Of a stretch of 64,000 nucleotides of DNA, positions 24,665 to 38,445 are shown one piece after another; the first letter of the stretch is position 1; each line of letters starts with the position of its first letter. The stretch spans positions 24,861,638 through 24,925,637 of the forward strand of contig OY540815.1 of NCBI GenBank assembly GCA_961205875.1, read 5' to 3'. Source of the DNA: Sialis fuliginosa. Lineage: Eukaryota > Arthropoda > Insecta > Megaloptera > Sialidae. A program made the position numbers and the translations under genes. The notes under the pieces are model-generated. The model did not search any database. It was not told where the DNA came from and saw nothing but the letters and a program-made list of their open reading frames with translations.

Positions 24665-27600
24665 TCAACCGTCGTTGGTTTTCTTACTCGACGGCGCGCA
24701 GATCTTCAGAATTCCCAGAGGTATCCAGTGCTTGGTCTGGTTCGCGTTGCTGTCTTCCGCGGGGTTCATTCGCGTCTGTGTCTGCACTTGCCGCAGCGCA
24801 CGCCCCTGGTGCATCTGATATCTGTACAGCAGTGAACCTGTGTCGGATACAAAATTAACAACGTTCATTATATTACAGGTGTACCGGAATTCTACTATTA
24901 TATTTTAAATATAAATACATAGATTATTATCTTAAATTAATATAACATTGTTCTATATGGTATTTCTTTAAGTGTTTTCTACATATTCTGCAATTTTTAT
25001 AACTTCGTAAAACTATTTGTATAGCATACGTTCTTTTCAATCGAATGTAATTACATTTATAGTGTCGATAATAATATAATATACAAATAATAATAATATA
25101 ATAGTAGGGACGTTAAAATATTCACTTTAAATCTACATCGTGAGTTCCGGTACACGTCTAGTTAATATTTGAATGATTGTATCTCCGGCAATAATGGCCG
25201 TAGAACAATTATAAAAATAATGGCTTTAAGCTTCAACGTTCTACTTCTCGTAACATTGATTTAATTTTATTTACTCTTTGTCCTGTTTACTAACCTGCAA
25301 CTAGCGCCGAAATGACGGCACTAAGCGTGACTAGCACGAATAGAGCGCTGAAGCCGGGGACCGGGAGACATATCCCGTAGACCACCTCCTCGCGGATACG
25401 GCCCTGGAACACTGTCACTGCCTCGGCCTTGCTGTCCGGACTGAACGCCAGGTCCGCCTCCGATATCACCTCGTAAAGACCGGTCACTCCTATATATGCA
25501 ATATACTGTTAATAACAATAATAAGTCGAGCGGGGTAAATATGAAACACCAAAAAAATGGGGTAAAAGTGAAACAAGCTTGCAACTAAAAAACTAATTTG
25601 TTTATACGAGAATTATAAAAACTGATATCTTCATTAAAGGTTTGTTAAAGCGACCTGTAAATATGAATCGCCTAATAAGTGATGTGTCACCCCTTCTACA
25701 CCCTGTTAGTCAATGTCTGTTAGTTAATTCTTTGCACATAACTTTATGTATAGCTCAGATATTAATTAAAGTTACAATTTCACATTGATATGCCACAAAG
25801 AAGATAAATCAAACTTGCCAAAGTAGCTTTTCTTTTAATTTTGCAATAAATATTTTCCATTAGTGGCCTGTTTCACTTTTTCTCAAATTAGAGGTTAAAA
25901 ATGAAACACAGTTTTTTGATTTTTAAAGTCCGTGTTGTATCGTACAGTTCAAATGACGTAAGTATTTAAAATGGTTATTCATAAGCGCATCTAGTAGACA
26001 AAATTAAAGTATGAATTTGTATGAAAAAACATAAAAGATTTGTATTTTGTTTCACTTTTACCCCAGTTAGCCCTACTTATAACACGTTCACGTACCTATA
26101 TCCGCGCTACGTGCTTTGCGTTCGAACACCGCGCGCTTCCTCTTCGGTGGTAGTTTCTCCCCTGAGTTCGTGTTGGCCACCAGGTGTTCCTGTATCTCCA
26201 GGTTGTCGCTGTTACCATCGAGACTTCGCGGGCCCATCATAGAAACCGTGCTCGGGTCCAGGTTACGTGGCCCGTGCGGGAAACGTTCCTGAACAAAATT
26301 AAATACATTTTAAAAAAAATCAGCTTAACACGTGTTTTGAATTTAAAAAAAATAATGATGTTATATATTTTTAAATATTTACCAGATATGATAAAGGTTG
26401 AGTGTCGTGCTGTGGCAGCGGTATCGCGTGTTCTGGAGATGGTTTCTTGAGCGCTTGGGGTTGTTTAGGCGGAGGCGCTGAGGGGTAGTTACCCCCACTG
26501 CTGATAGACGCCATCTCGTCCCCGTGCTGCACAATATCGTCATACATCTCGTCCGTGTACTCGTTGCTATTTTCATTACTATCCAACTCTTGCACTGGCT
26601 TCACTTCTTCATGCTCAACCTGCGAAAAAATATCAAAATAAAAGTTATTAGTGTTTCGTGAAAACGAATCAGTTCGGTGTCCGTCCGTCCGTCCGTCACA
26701 GACGATTTTCTCTTAAACTATTCGACGTAAAAATTTGTAATTGTGCAAGTATAGTTTGCACTTTTAGTTATAGATTAAAATTTAAATCACCTGGTCGTTT
26801 CTATCTTGCGCGCCGACTCCGCCCCCTCCCTGGCAGTGCTCGAGACACCCGTGTCTGCATATCTCGACCTTGCACTTGATGTGCACGCTCAGCGCGTCAG
26901 GGAACTTGAACGCGTGGAAGAACGCGTACGTGAGAACTGTGGCGCGCTCGTGGGTCGCGCGGAGCTTCAAGAAACGGCTCAGCATCTTTGGCCGGAGCAC
27001 GCACCCCATCTCATCAGATAGGTGAATTATGTGACTGCCTCCGTCAGACGCGGCGCAAGACTTTACCCGCATGTCAAACTCGCCTGAAATTATTTATACG
27101 TTTAGCATTTATACTGATTTTAAATAAGCGCTATTATTGGTTACCTCTGTAATCGTTGATGGCAACGACAAGCGTGAGCGTCGAACCCAGTGGTACGATC
27201 CCGCTGACAGGGGGCGCCCAAGGACCTTTGCCGTGCTGGATCTCCATCCAACAATCAACGTTGTCACCTGGAATATAATATAATACATACTACATATTAT
27301 AGAAATATTCTAAATAGTCGTACATCTCCCAAAATCTTACATATTATAAAACGGAACGACTGTCTGTCTGTCTGTCTGTTAATGCGCATATCGCACACAG
27401 ATTTACGTGTTTTTTTTTAATTAATAGATATATTGACCAGGTTTTAGTATATATTTTATTACATTAGGTAACATAAGCAATAAGCAGTGGCGTTAATAGT
27501 AAAGTCGGTTTGCCGCCAGTCTGCTCTTTTATTAAACAATGTAATGCAGTAAAGAAATGTATAATTAAACTATATTTTTTTTAAAAGCGAAGCCGCGGGC

Positions 27601-29437
27601 ACAGTTACTTAAGTAAATAATAATAAGTGTGTTACCTCTAAAATCCAATTGTACTACATCCAAATCCGCGATAACCATCGGTGGTTTCGAAGCTGTCTTT
27701 TCATAATCGTTGAACCACTCGCACCTCAACCTCTTCGCCTCGTCCCAGACCTCGAGGAGGTCCTTGTCGTACTGCACGACGACAGTGTTCTCGTAGAACT
27801 GTCCGTTGAGATCCGGCTTGGTACCGCACCTCGCGTACGCTATACGGAACGAGAAGAACGTCTGTCCCGTGGACGGGGGTATGTAAATACATCTCGGGTC
27901 GCCGTGCTGCCCTTTAGACGAGACAATACCTTCGAACGGCTTCGAGAACGACAGATGTACGTCCATGTGGTCTTTACCGCACATCACCTCCAGAGATTGG
28001 ATCGATGGCATCGTGTTGGGCCGGTCCAGGGGCCAAAGGTCGCCGCTATCCACCGTGCCATTTGCTCGACTTATTATCTGTAACGACAACAACAAACAAC
28101 AACGTTCAACGAAAAACCCTTTCAAAATCTTACAATTAGCTTAAACCGCATAGGCAACTTTATATACAGTTTTGTAAGAATAAGTTGAATTTCTATTTAT
28201 TTTAGAAAAATGTAAAGATACTCAATGAATTGATATTTTAATGCGTAACAATAGATTATATAACGATTTTTTTAAAACTAATCGGAAATTTCTATAATTG
28301 AATTTTGATTAAATAGTGCAATAATTTCTTATAAACTGTAGGTAACTATCGTCTGTATTATGTGATGATTGTTGGGGCATGATACATTTGCACAAATAAC
28401 GGTCTGAGAAACCACGGTACACTCAAATGCGTAACTCTAATTGCCATATAATTGACGTTTTTTTTTTTAATTTATTTAATTATTAATTATGTTAAGACAG
28501 CAAACCGTTATTTTTGTACATTACGACAATAATTTTACTTAACAACTCACTAAATGATGGATCGAAATTATAATGTATGGAAATAGACCATATTACAAAC
28601 ATTCTATGATTTATAATTGCATAGTTGTATGTCGCTAAAGAGTAATAATAAATTAGATTTATATTTTTAATGTAATTTACTACTAGAATATATAAAGACA
28701 TTTTTAACACCATTTTCAAGTTTCTATAACTTGTAGTTCCGGTCGTATCAAACAGGACTATTTTTTTTTTAATATTAAAATGTGTTTTTAGCACAACCGT
28801 ATATATTCAACAATTCCTGAATTTTTCTTTAAAAAAGAATCATGAAGAATATCCAGTTAACTAAACAAGTTTAGCTCTAATGTGTGTGCCTATCCATAAA
28901 GCGAACAAATACTAATTATTGTAAGATACTTAAGTCCTGGCTACTTAGAATAACAGTCTAACGCACTTTACGCTACTTATATGTATTTACTATTTTCTAT
29001 TTGTCTATGCAAAGTACGTGCGTCTACAGAATACATATTTAATGGTGTATTCTTCAAAACAATTATAATTAACATTCTTACATGTATTTATTATACAATC
29101 TTTCAACGGGGTATCAAATATAAGGGGCTGTAAGTATACATTATTACTTTGCAACGTAGACTTTATTTGTTTTCGTAAGTTTGAACTGGATATAGAATTT
29201 ACGTATCCATTTGTTCTTATGATTTTGAAGCTTTTTGTAAATTCTAAACGATTTGTTGAATTGATTTTTAATTTTCATACGTATAAATAGACTATTTAGT
29301 GTATATTTTAAGATTATTCTATATTATGTGTGATTTATAGATACAAAGTACTATGTTGAAATGTAAAAATAACTTACCGAAGATAGAAAAAACCCTCCAA
29401 TAATTGTTTGTAAAATCTTGTCAAGCTTTATCTCCAT
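24665..29437 (-). CDS. ZP-domain transmembrane protein of the apical matrix/cuticle
   Basis: Eight coding exons: 29437-29378, 28077-27636, 27267-27145, 27083-26791, 26619-26383, 26288-26096, 25489-25295, 24837-24665, giving 571 aa. A short signal peptide (about 1-22) comes first. A ZP domain of about 260 residues follows, with LEVMCGKDHMDVHLSF, RCGTKPDLNGQFYENT, VDCWMEIQHGKGPW, GCVLRPKM and a final CKVEICRHGC. Next come an acidic/proline-rich linker, a furin-type site KRKR at 434-437, and one membrane helix at about 493-514 before a short cytoplasmic tail ending SSKKTNDG. Such proteins are released at the basic site and polymerise in the apical extracellular matrix under the cuticle; in flies the group includes dusky, miniature, papillote and piopio. 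I cannot assign the subfamily. A 22-nt untranslated piece (29438-29459) follows a TTTTCAG acceptor, so at least one 5' exon lies further right. The intron 25490-26095 holds a TIR element. Confidence 0.92.
25521..26080. mobile_element. Probable TIR element in ZP-gene intron
   Basis: The left end ATAAGTCGAGCGGGGTAAAT and the reverse complement of the right end, ATAAGTAGGGCTAACTGGGG, both run on to 'GTAAAAGTGAAACA'-like sequence. The GTGAAAC motif recurs inside. It makes up nearly the whole intron 25490-26095. No clear target duplication was found and the ends are diverged. Confidence 0.5.
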
Positions 29438-30165
29438 TCTTCTGCGGCTGTCGCGTGCCCTGAAAATAAAAAAATAAAATAATTCATCAAGCTAAGCATT
29501 TTTTTGTGTTAATAAAAAATGTACAGCTATGGAATAAAACAAATACAATAATCCCAAGCAGATAATAATATGTGTAGTAAAATGATATTTAATTCAAAGT
29601 GCGTCTATAACCATAAAAACATTGCACGTGTTCAATTAGTTGTCGAACAATTACATAATACATACGTGTCAAAATTAGCATAATTGATATTTTTTTGACA
29701 TGATTATTGCTAGCTTATAAACGTTTATTTAATTTTAACTTTGCACGTCGCTCTAATTTAATAGGCGCCCATGGCAAGGGCCTCATCTAACACACACACA
29801 CACACATGCGCTAAGGTAAAAGACAGCGCAGTTGGTTTCTGTGAACTGATTGAGTTGAAGTTGTCATTCCTACATCGACAAGGTTCACGGATAGGTCAAA
29901 CAAACTGCATCGTACTGCACTCGCATGTACGTTATTACACGCAGACACACACACACACACATACTGCAACTGTTAATCAACAGTTAACGATGATAATGTA
30001 TTGTGTATTTTTAGATTTTTTTTTATAGTGTTATTTTTTTACATAATACGATAATTCAAATATCATGTAGCTTAAATTAATTCTAGTAGGTTTTGAATCG
30101 TGAAAGATCCGTCAAAATCGGTTCAGTTAAATAAATTCAAAATATTAAAAAAAATCCTCAAGCCA

Positions 30166-30262
30166 GACCCAACCAAGTTTCATTAATATCGGTTCAGTGG
30201 TTCATGAGTTATGCGTGTGATAAGGATTCAGGGGACAGACAGACAGACAGACACGAAACGGA
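30166..30262 (+). repeat. Lepidopteran 'ATCGGTTCAGTGG ... ACAGACAGACAGACA' repeat
   Basis: AACCAAGTTTCATTAATATC, GGTTCAGTGGTTCATGAG and GACAGACAGACAGACACGAA are in the usual order. An inverted relative with almost the same wording is at 38386-38445, and another at 36427-36510 (TGTCTGTCTGTCTGTTGCC, then ACCGATCTTGATAAAATT). Confidence 0.75.
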
Positions 30263-31894
30263 AAGATATACATATTTAAAATTTTGAAATCGTAGAACAA
30301 TTTTTTTGTCTCAAAAAAAACGATTTAAAAAATATTGAATAATATTTTATTTAATAACTTTTTATATAGGACCTCAAAAATGGGGTCCATAGACTAGCAA
30401 AGTTTAAGAACTGCTGCTCTAGTTATTATTATAATATAATATTATTACAGGGATATAATTTGAGTTGCAATCTGTTCAAACACGCACCTTTATTGAAATA
30501 ATTGGTCGAAACGCGTGAACTCGAATTACAAAAGTAAATTGATCCATCAAATGATTACGAAACTCGGTAACGCACGCGTTAATTATATCAACAGTATAAC
30601 CCATATATGCCTTTACTTCAATTACGTCATTTCAACATACATAGTTCCGTTAGATCAATATTTTATAAAATTTATAGAACTTTGAAAAAAAAACGAAAAT
30701 TTTTTGAGCCTGTCTTAAAAACCCCATCTCTGCGAAAACTAAATTAAAATTAATAATAAATATTTCACACTTACTATGGCATGGCCATAAATAAATAATT
30801 TTAATAGAATTTTTCTTGGATTGCATCAGACAATGTTATTTTCTGATTTCCTGATACTAATATTTTGTATTAATACCAAATATTTTTGTATGTGATGTTT
30901 GTAGGTGAAGTAATTGCTCATAGATGGCCTAAAAGTACCAAAATTAACAAATTAAATGCACATCGGTTTTCTTAAAAAAAAATATCATTACGTAAATATT
31001 TTTGAGTATTGTACAAAATTTTAACAGTGGATCGAGGAATTTATTTTAAACAAAAAAGTTTATATGAACATCTATCCGGAAATTCTTCACAAGGAAGCTA
31101 CATGCCCCCAAAAATTAATTTTTATTTTATAACTTAAAAAAAACTTGTGATACAGTTTTTATTTATTTATAATCAAATTTTCTGTATCAAACGATAAATA
31201 TTTAGTTCAGGGGTGTATTGGGTCAGCGGTCCTTTCGATTTTTATCTTGTATTTCTTTTTTTAATATATTTTAATTCATCGACAATTTTTAAATCTCAAA
31301 ATTAAATTATAAGTCTATCTAAAACATTGTTTATTATAATTTATTATCGGTTATCGGCCCCCTCGTTATGTACGCACCTGTATCTCTCTGTGAATTACTT
31401 GTGCCATAACCACATAAAACATAACAGTTGCAATTAGCGGTCTCCGTTGGCTGGTTCCTAGTGGAACGATTGATAATCGCAACCGTGAACATGTATGTTA
31501 CACATTTATGTATAATACTTACTTACAGTATGTATGTATGTATGTACATTGTTGTAACATTCATTCAAATGCCATAACGATTAACTTAACTAAAATAAAT
31601 CATTGCTGATTGTGACACGATCATTTTGTAAACATATTCACCTGTAGATATATAAAAGTGCGTTGACATTAAACAAGGCTGCGTGTTTTTTTTTTAAGAT
31701 CAGATTTGTTTAAATGTAAAAATCGTGTTCTGTATAACACAAATCAGGTCCCGGTTAGACTCAATTCTAACCTTATCACAACACTCAATAACAAGTGTTC
31801 TTGTATTTTTAATTACTGTTAGAAATACTCTAATTTTAACTCGTATCATCCATGTTATAGTAAAAAATTAAATTTTGGTTTTGATGTAATTTTT

Positions 31895-32206
31895 ATTCAA
31901 ATTACTATTAAACTTTTCAACGAAATAACTTTAGAATTTAATACGTTAAACTAGACTTTACAATCAACATTTTAACACCAAGCTTAAGTCTGTATGATTT
32001 ATAGTTCTAAAGTTCTATGTCGCTAAAAAATGAGTCATTTTTATTCTTTTCAGATATCTGTATTTTTACTTGAAAGGCTGTAACTAATAAACTTTTTAAC
32101 GAATTGATTTAAGATTTAAAAACGTGAAACTAGATTATATAATGAACATTTTAATACCAAACTTAAGTCTGTGTGATTTATAATTACAGAGTTCTATGTC
32201 GCCAAA
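31895..32206 (+). mobile_element. Two direct arms of the 'ATAGAACTCTGG' MITE family
   Basis: One arm ends AAGTTCTATGTCGCTAAA at 32027 and the next ends AGAGTTCTATGTCGCCAAA at 32206. Both carry CTGTAACTA-like, AAACTAGA and TTTTAA(C/T)ACCAA motifs. Head-to-tail placement suggests nested or deleted copies. A third arm in the same sense follows at 32734-32869. Confidence 0.65.
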
Positions 32207-32439
32207 TATTTTCATATTTTATTTTATGTTTGTACAAAAAATTGGATAGGTTTCCTCTACATATTTTACAATAGGTAGGTACCCATTTTAAGGTCAAATC
32301 AGCCAATCTTGTGATTTTATTCAGCACGAGTCACACTTATGTAGGTACCATACATACGAGTATTACTCACAACACGCTACGTGGGTTTTTAATAAGTTTG
32401 TGTAGATATAGTTCGCCAAATATACAACATTTCTATCAC

Positions 32440-32500
32440 GTAAACTTGCAGACGGTTTTGGGTTCGATTCCCGATGTACGTGTGTTAAAAACAATGAAAG
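32440..32500 (+). repeat. Possible tRNA-derived SINE fragment
   Basis: GGTTCGATTCCCG at 32461-32473 fits a pol III box B, and AACTTGCAGACGG before it looks like SINE wording. No matching box A at tRNA spacing and no cloverleaf were found, so it is not called a tRNA. Confidence 0.3.
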
Positions 32501-35500
32501 AACGCATATAAATGATTCTATTAGACTGTACGTGAGTTACAGTAAGTAAGTTGATAATGTGACTTAAGCGCCTTCAAATTGCGGATTTTATTTTTTACAA
32601 AGAATTTTTCAATTAATTCGAGGCAAAACTGTATAATTAATTATAGTAAAACAAAAATATCTTTAAACAGAGGTTCTGAATTTTTTTTTAGTTTTTAATT
32701 ATACATAATTTGAAAATATTTGATGTACTTTATTTAAAAGGCTGTAACTACTAAAATAATTTTTAAATAGGTTTGATATTGTACTATGTGAAACTAGACT
32801 TCATATTGAATATTTCAACACTATCTTGAGGTTTGTACGGTGTATAGTTCCAGAGTTCTATGTCGCAAAAGACAAGACATTTTTTTCTCACGAAACATCT
32901 TAAAAACATCAATATTGACAATAGTACATTTTTCATCACACAATAGTTTTATTTTTCACGGTAATTTGGCTGCCGCGGAGGCGGGGGGAGGGGTTAGGGG
33001 GCGTGGTTTGGTTCACACACGTACGTTTAAGACATATGTAAAACATGACTACGGTATGTGAACACATTACATATCGGATTTTTGTGGTTAGGTTTCCGCT
33101 CGACCGTTTATTTGGTCTTTTTAGTGTTATTTTCAATACTACAGGGCTGTATTAGGACGGACTGAAGAAGGTTTGCGGCCCGAGGCTCAACGTTAGAAAA
33201 AATTGTTTAACTTCATTATTAGAAAAAACTTTTTTTGCTCTGCATAAAATATTTATTTTTTCAACCTCACGAAATTTTTCTTTTTTGGAGGAATGATTCT
33301 TTTTATAAAACAAAACGCTTGTCTGTCTGTCCGCTTGTAACTCTTGCGGTTTTGTTTGATATATGTTTATAATTGTTAAGTTATCTGGTAAGGTTTGAAC
33401 CAAGCTAGTATTTTTGATAAATTATTCAGTATACTGACCTAAAACAGTTCCTACGCGTCTGCGATTGGAATGTACCGTAACTTTTATATGAAAACACAAA
33501 ACATGTAATAAACTTTGTCAATGAACATAAAAAATACACAATCAATGGAAGCCGCGGTCGATGACGTCACGTTCGCGTCCGCGTCGTGTGAAATGACAAT
33601 TGATGGTATTTTTACAAAATATTCAAACCGCCTCGAGTCAACAAGTGTTATTCATAAAGAAATGTGTTAGCTTGCAAACACTTTCAACAGGGTATGGCAT
33701 TTATACATTTTATACGCAGTAGGTACTCAATGCATCTTTCTAACTAACTTTTTATAAATAAGATATATTTATAAGATAATTTATCTAAAATATTTTAAGA
33801 ATAATCCGAAAAAATAAAAATAGATTGTAAATAGTGCACGTTCTATCAGATATGTATGTATATAGGTATATGTATTTATATAATATGTATAGTATAGGCA
33901 CACATCTGGACTCGATGTTTGATTGAAAAGTATATCTATACATAAATGAACCAGTAACTGGGCAAAGGTGTTCACCGCACCGCGCATTGTTGCTCCACTG
34001 TGTCAGTGGACGTGTTCAATTAACCCCCCCCCCCCCCCTAATAATATACACCAACAATGTACGAGGCAAGCTAAGTTTCTGTTTAATTATTTTTGATAAA
34101 GTATAACCAATGTAAACTTTACCACCCCCCACATTGTTGATAGTCATTATTATTTTTGTGTTAAAAAATTCTTAAATTAATCTTCTAGATGTTGAAAAAA
34201 AAAATGCAAATTAAAAAAAGAAAAAACTTATTTTCTGTAGAAAACGAATCTGCAAAAAAATAAGTAATTTCCCATTGAAAATGATTAGTTGACCTTAAAA
34301 TGACAATGGTTTTCCCCCTTCTAGCCCTGAAACTTTTGTACCAAACACTTTCCCTGAAAATCTTTAGTTTTCAATATATATTTTTATTTCAATTTAAAAA
34401 TATTTTAATTGATCAAACTAGCATAAATTGTGGGATTGTGGAAGACCAAGAGAAATAGAGGGGGGGAGATGTGTGTTTAATAATATTTTTAATGTATGAT
34501 CCCTATATTCGGCACACTTACCCTACTGACGTGAAGGGGGAGGGCCAAGTTGATGCGACTGTATTTGAATACGCGGACACACTTGTTGATGTCTGGTATG
34601 CGGGTACAGTTAGCGCAAGAGTCGTCTGTGAGAGGGGGGGTGTGGGGGGGGGGACAGTGAGGCTGTGTGTGCGTGTGTGTGAATGTTATCAATGGACAGA
34701 CCTAATTAAACACCTACCCACCCACCTAGATGCGTGCGGCGACCGATATTAAAACAAAAAATATAAATAATGTTTATATGTAGGGGAATATTAAAATGAA
34801 TGATTTTTTTCATTCAGTTGTGGGATTGTAAAATAATTTTAGCTTTATGAGGGTGTATATAAAGAGTTAAATGTTTTTCTATTGACGCCGAAAGTGCAGA
34901 TTTGGATGAAACTGTAATAATACGATGGAATGTCACAAACCAAAAAATATTTTTATGAATCCGTAAACCAATTTATTGTAAAGAAGAGAGTTTGAATCTT
35001 TGTGCGAGGTGTCACCCATTTAACAGTAGGTTGTGCAGATATCTGTGTTAATCACACACATGGCAGAGAGAGACCCGGACATAGTGAAGTGACTCATACC
35101 TATTTACAATATTCTGGTATTTGTTGTACAATTTACATCAAATACACGTAAGGTATAAACATACACGTTTTATCAAATATAATTACCTACAAGAAAAAAC
35201 ACACTGCAATGTGCGTTAAAACGTTGGTTGTGATAACGACTTGCACCCAGAAGCCGAGCATTTATTAAATTTATGTGGTTTATGAAAAATTCAACATAAA
35301 ATATTTTTTTATGTTTATTAAGAATGTATGGTTTTTGTTTTTTTTTATATTTTTCAGTAATAATAATTTTTTTTCTCACAATTTAGTTCTATATGTGTAT
35401 AATTTTTTTTATGAAACTTGTTGCTAAATATGTAAGTGACGTGTTGTGAAAATTTCAGATTTTTCTCGATGCTTGAATCATGTGTTTTATTGGACTTAAC

Positions 35501-36426
35501 CATAAATACACCATTCTGCCATAAGACCCCATGTTAATTTAAAAAATAATAACTTTGAAACTATGTTGTAAAACCTTTTGAAATTTTGTGTGGGTACTTA
35601 AGATTTATAAAGGAGTAACTTCTCCAAATTTCAACTATTTCTCGTTGAAATTAGATACCTGCCATACATCCTTAACTGTTGAATTCCGATTTTACATTTC
35701 ATTATACCTATGTTATACCGGAAGTGCCTGTAGGAAATTTTATTATCTGTAAAATCGTTCTATTCATGTTTACTCTATCTTACGTCGTTTTCGCTGTATC
35801 GACGATTTAATTTAAATTTTTGTTTGTGTGTCGAGGGCATGCAGCTATGTATTTTTGATATATTATTAAGGGCATCATTTGGCATCCAATTATAATTTTA
35901 GCGTATCTTGTAAGCAACTCCCCTCCCCCCTCCCTCCCCTCTCGACAGTATGTTTAATTTCTCATAAATCCACCGTTAAAATGTTAATACATTGCAATAA
36001 TAAAGTTCATTATTACCTAAAACTGGAATTAATTCTTTATGAATTAACTTAAGCAATATTAATATTTCATTTACCGAACAAACACGGGCGTCTCTGAGTA
36101 TATTTACTGGGTGAGGAAGGGCGGGGGGGGGGGGGCTGTTGCAATAAACTGATTGAATCTGATTCTAATTTAGAGTAACAGAAGTTTGAAAAATTTGAAC
36201 AAATGTATGACAGCTTGTTTTATATATTTAATATAATATTGTTTGTATGTAAGCAGTAAAAGGTAACGTACTCACATATGTCGGTTATTTAGTTTAACGG
36301 CAAATTGTGGAGAAAAATACTTGGAGATCAATCTGACATATGTGTTTTGTACCAACTTGTGTACAGAGCTGGCTTTGGGCCTTTTCAAGATACGTGTTTT
36401 TTTTTTAAATAAAATAAATATTATAC

Positions 36427-36510
36427 TACATCGATACTAATATTATAAATGCAAAAGTGTGTCTGTCTGTCTGTTGCCTTTGAACCGATCTTGATAAAAT
36501 TTGACAGGGA
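36427..36510 (-). repeat. Inverted copy of the lepidopteran GACAGACAGAC repeat
   Basis: ACTAATATTATAAATGCAAA, TGTCTGTCTGTCTGTTGCC and TTTGAACCGATCTTGAT read as the reverse complement of the usual element, with its typical ATAATATTAGT end. Confidence 0.75.
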
Positions 36511-37677
36511 AATAGCTTGCATTCTGAAAATTTATTAGATAAAAATATATATGTGCTATTTGTACGTTTTGTCGGCTATCATAACAGAAATCTGTATAAC
36601 CTAACAATTTTCCTTCTTCATCATCATGAGTAACAGCTCCCTCCACGCGCGGAAATATAAATGGGTTAGAATAGAGGAGATCCCCAGCTGGAGAATGTTT
36701 GGAACCGCTGTATCTAAACATCACGCAGTATGTAATAAAAGATGATAATTGAGAAACCCGTGTTTAATTTTGCGGTTAAGCCATTTTGGTTGTATCTGAA
36801 ATTGATATTCTCGAAGTTGTCCAATCGCAGGTGAAATATGAAATGTAATTTTCACTGACAACGAGATAAAATTATTATTTAATATTGAATTTAATGGTTT
36901 TTAATGAAGGTAAATTAGAATACGGTGGGGGTTGGGGAGGGGAGGGAATATACTATTTTTGCAAAATGTTCGTCTGCGAGGACTTGGTGCAGAGTTTTCT
37001 GGTAAATTCCATACCGATATATATTTTTTGTGAGACGCCCTAGTTTCTATTACATATAATAATGTTCATGGATGATACCCATAGAGTCACGGTGCCGTGA
37101 TCAATTATAAGTTCACGCTTGCAAACCTCCGTAATGAATAAGTGCCATAACACATGCAGGAGCGCTAATGAGACTAACGAGCGCGTGGTGCTATATGATT
37201 ACAGTCAAATACTGTCTTGAAACAACGAATTTTAAAGATTTCTGCAGTAAAACAAAAGTACGAGGCGCAGGACGAATTAATTAATTATAACTGCATATGT
37301 CCGTCCGTCCACACCGTAACTACATGCGTTTTAATATATAATTCCTCCAGAACGTATTTAAACCCAAGCCACGCGAGGACAGTATTGCAGTTAATTTTAT
37401 GTTATCGCAAAGAGAACTAATTGAGTATTTTTTATAAATAATAGCTGCAAGGCGTTCGCGAAATTCCAAATAAAATTTCTTTTATAAACTATTCTCTGAA
37501 ACACTCGCCGCCGGCCGAAAACGTTCAGACCTGTTCTGAAACAATGCTCCAGTATCTTTATATATGAATTAAAATACATATACCTATACATATACACAAT
37601 AATATACAAACATAGCTACATAATATGCGTTTTAAACTGCTCTTACCAATCCATATAAAACAACGTCTCACTTTTAG

Positions 37678-37960
37678 CTACGTAGAACTCGGGAATTATT
37701 AATTACACAGACTTCAGACTAGTCTAAGAATGTCCCTTATATAATCTAGTTTCACGTATTTAAATTTCAAATAAATTATATTAATCGTTTATTATTTATA
37801 TTTCTTCTAGTAAAAATTCTGATTTTTGAAATAAATAAAAAAAGGTCATATGTTTGACGACATAGAACTCTGGAACCTCAAGTCATAGAAACTTCAGTTT
37901 GGTGTTAAAATAATCGTTATTTGCTCTAGTTTTATGTGTTAATATTTTTAATCATTCTAC
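37678..37960 (-). mobile_element. Two arms of the 'ATAGAACTCTGG' MITE family
   Basis: Two direct arms in reverse orientation. One runs from about 37678 (CTACGTAGAACTCGGGAATT, then TAATCTAGTTTCACGTATTT). The other starts at 37852 (TTTGACGACATAGAACTCTG). They are diverged from each other. Confidence 0.6.
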
Positions 37961-38385
37961 TGTAGACAGATCTAATATAAAAATATTTTACTCGGTAAAA
38001 AAATATATTTTTGTATTTTATTTTCTGAACCTCCTTCGTAGAAATAATTTCTAGCGCATATTATAATCTAATTAAATAGCATTTAATTGCGGAATCCGCA
38101 TTTATACATGGATTAAGGACATCGTTAAAAGATTGCGGGAAACGAACTGTAAAGCATTCTTTAAATACTTCTCTTATATTCAACAACTTGTTTCTGTTGT
38201 CGTTTGTTGCCTCAAAATCATAATAAGTACACGGTAAGATCTACGCACTTGATTCGTTTTAAATATCAATTAAAAAAAATTGATATTTTTTGCTTCGTCG
38301 CCATATCAAAGAAAGATACGAGATCGTTTTAAAATGAGAAAACAATTTTTCTTCAATTTCAAAATTTTTATTTGATCTTTTCGTT

Positions 38386-38445
38386 TCGTGTCTGTCTGTC
38401 TGTCTGAACCACTGAACCGATATTAATGAAACTTGGTTTCGCTAA
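38386..38445 (-). repeat. Inverted copy of the lepidopteran GACAGACAGAC repeat
   Basis: TTCGTGTCTGTCTGTCTGTC followed by GAACCACTGAACCGATATTA and ATGAAACTTGG mirrors the copy at 30166-30262. Confidence 0.75.

Noticed and set aside
32461..32473. tRNA gene suggested by a box B-like GGTTCGATTCCCG
   Set aside because: No acceptor stem, D-arm or properly spaced box A; probably a SINE remnant. The same holds for 43930-43939 and for a box A-like TGGTCCAGTGG at 10820.
36443..36724. Minus-strand frame of 93 codons
   Set aside because: Its end runs through the GACAGACAGAC repeat, and no splice partners or family match were found; probably repeat-derived.
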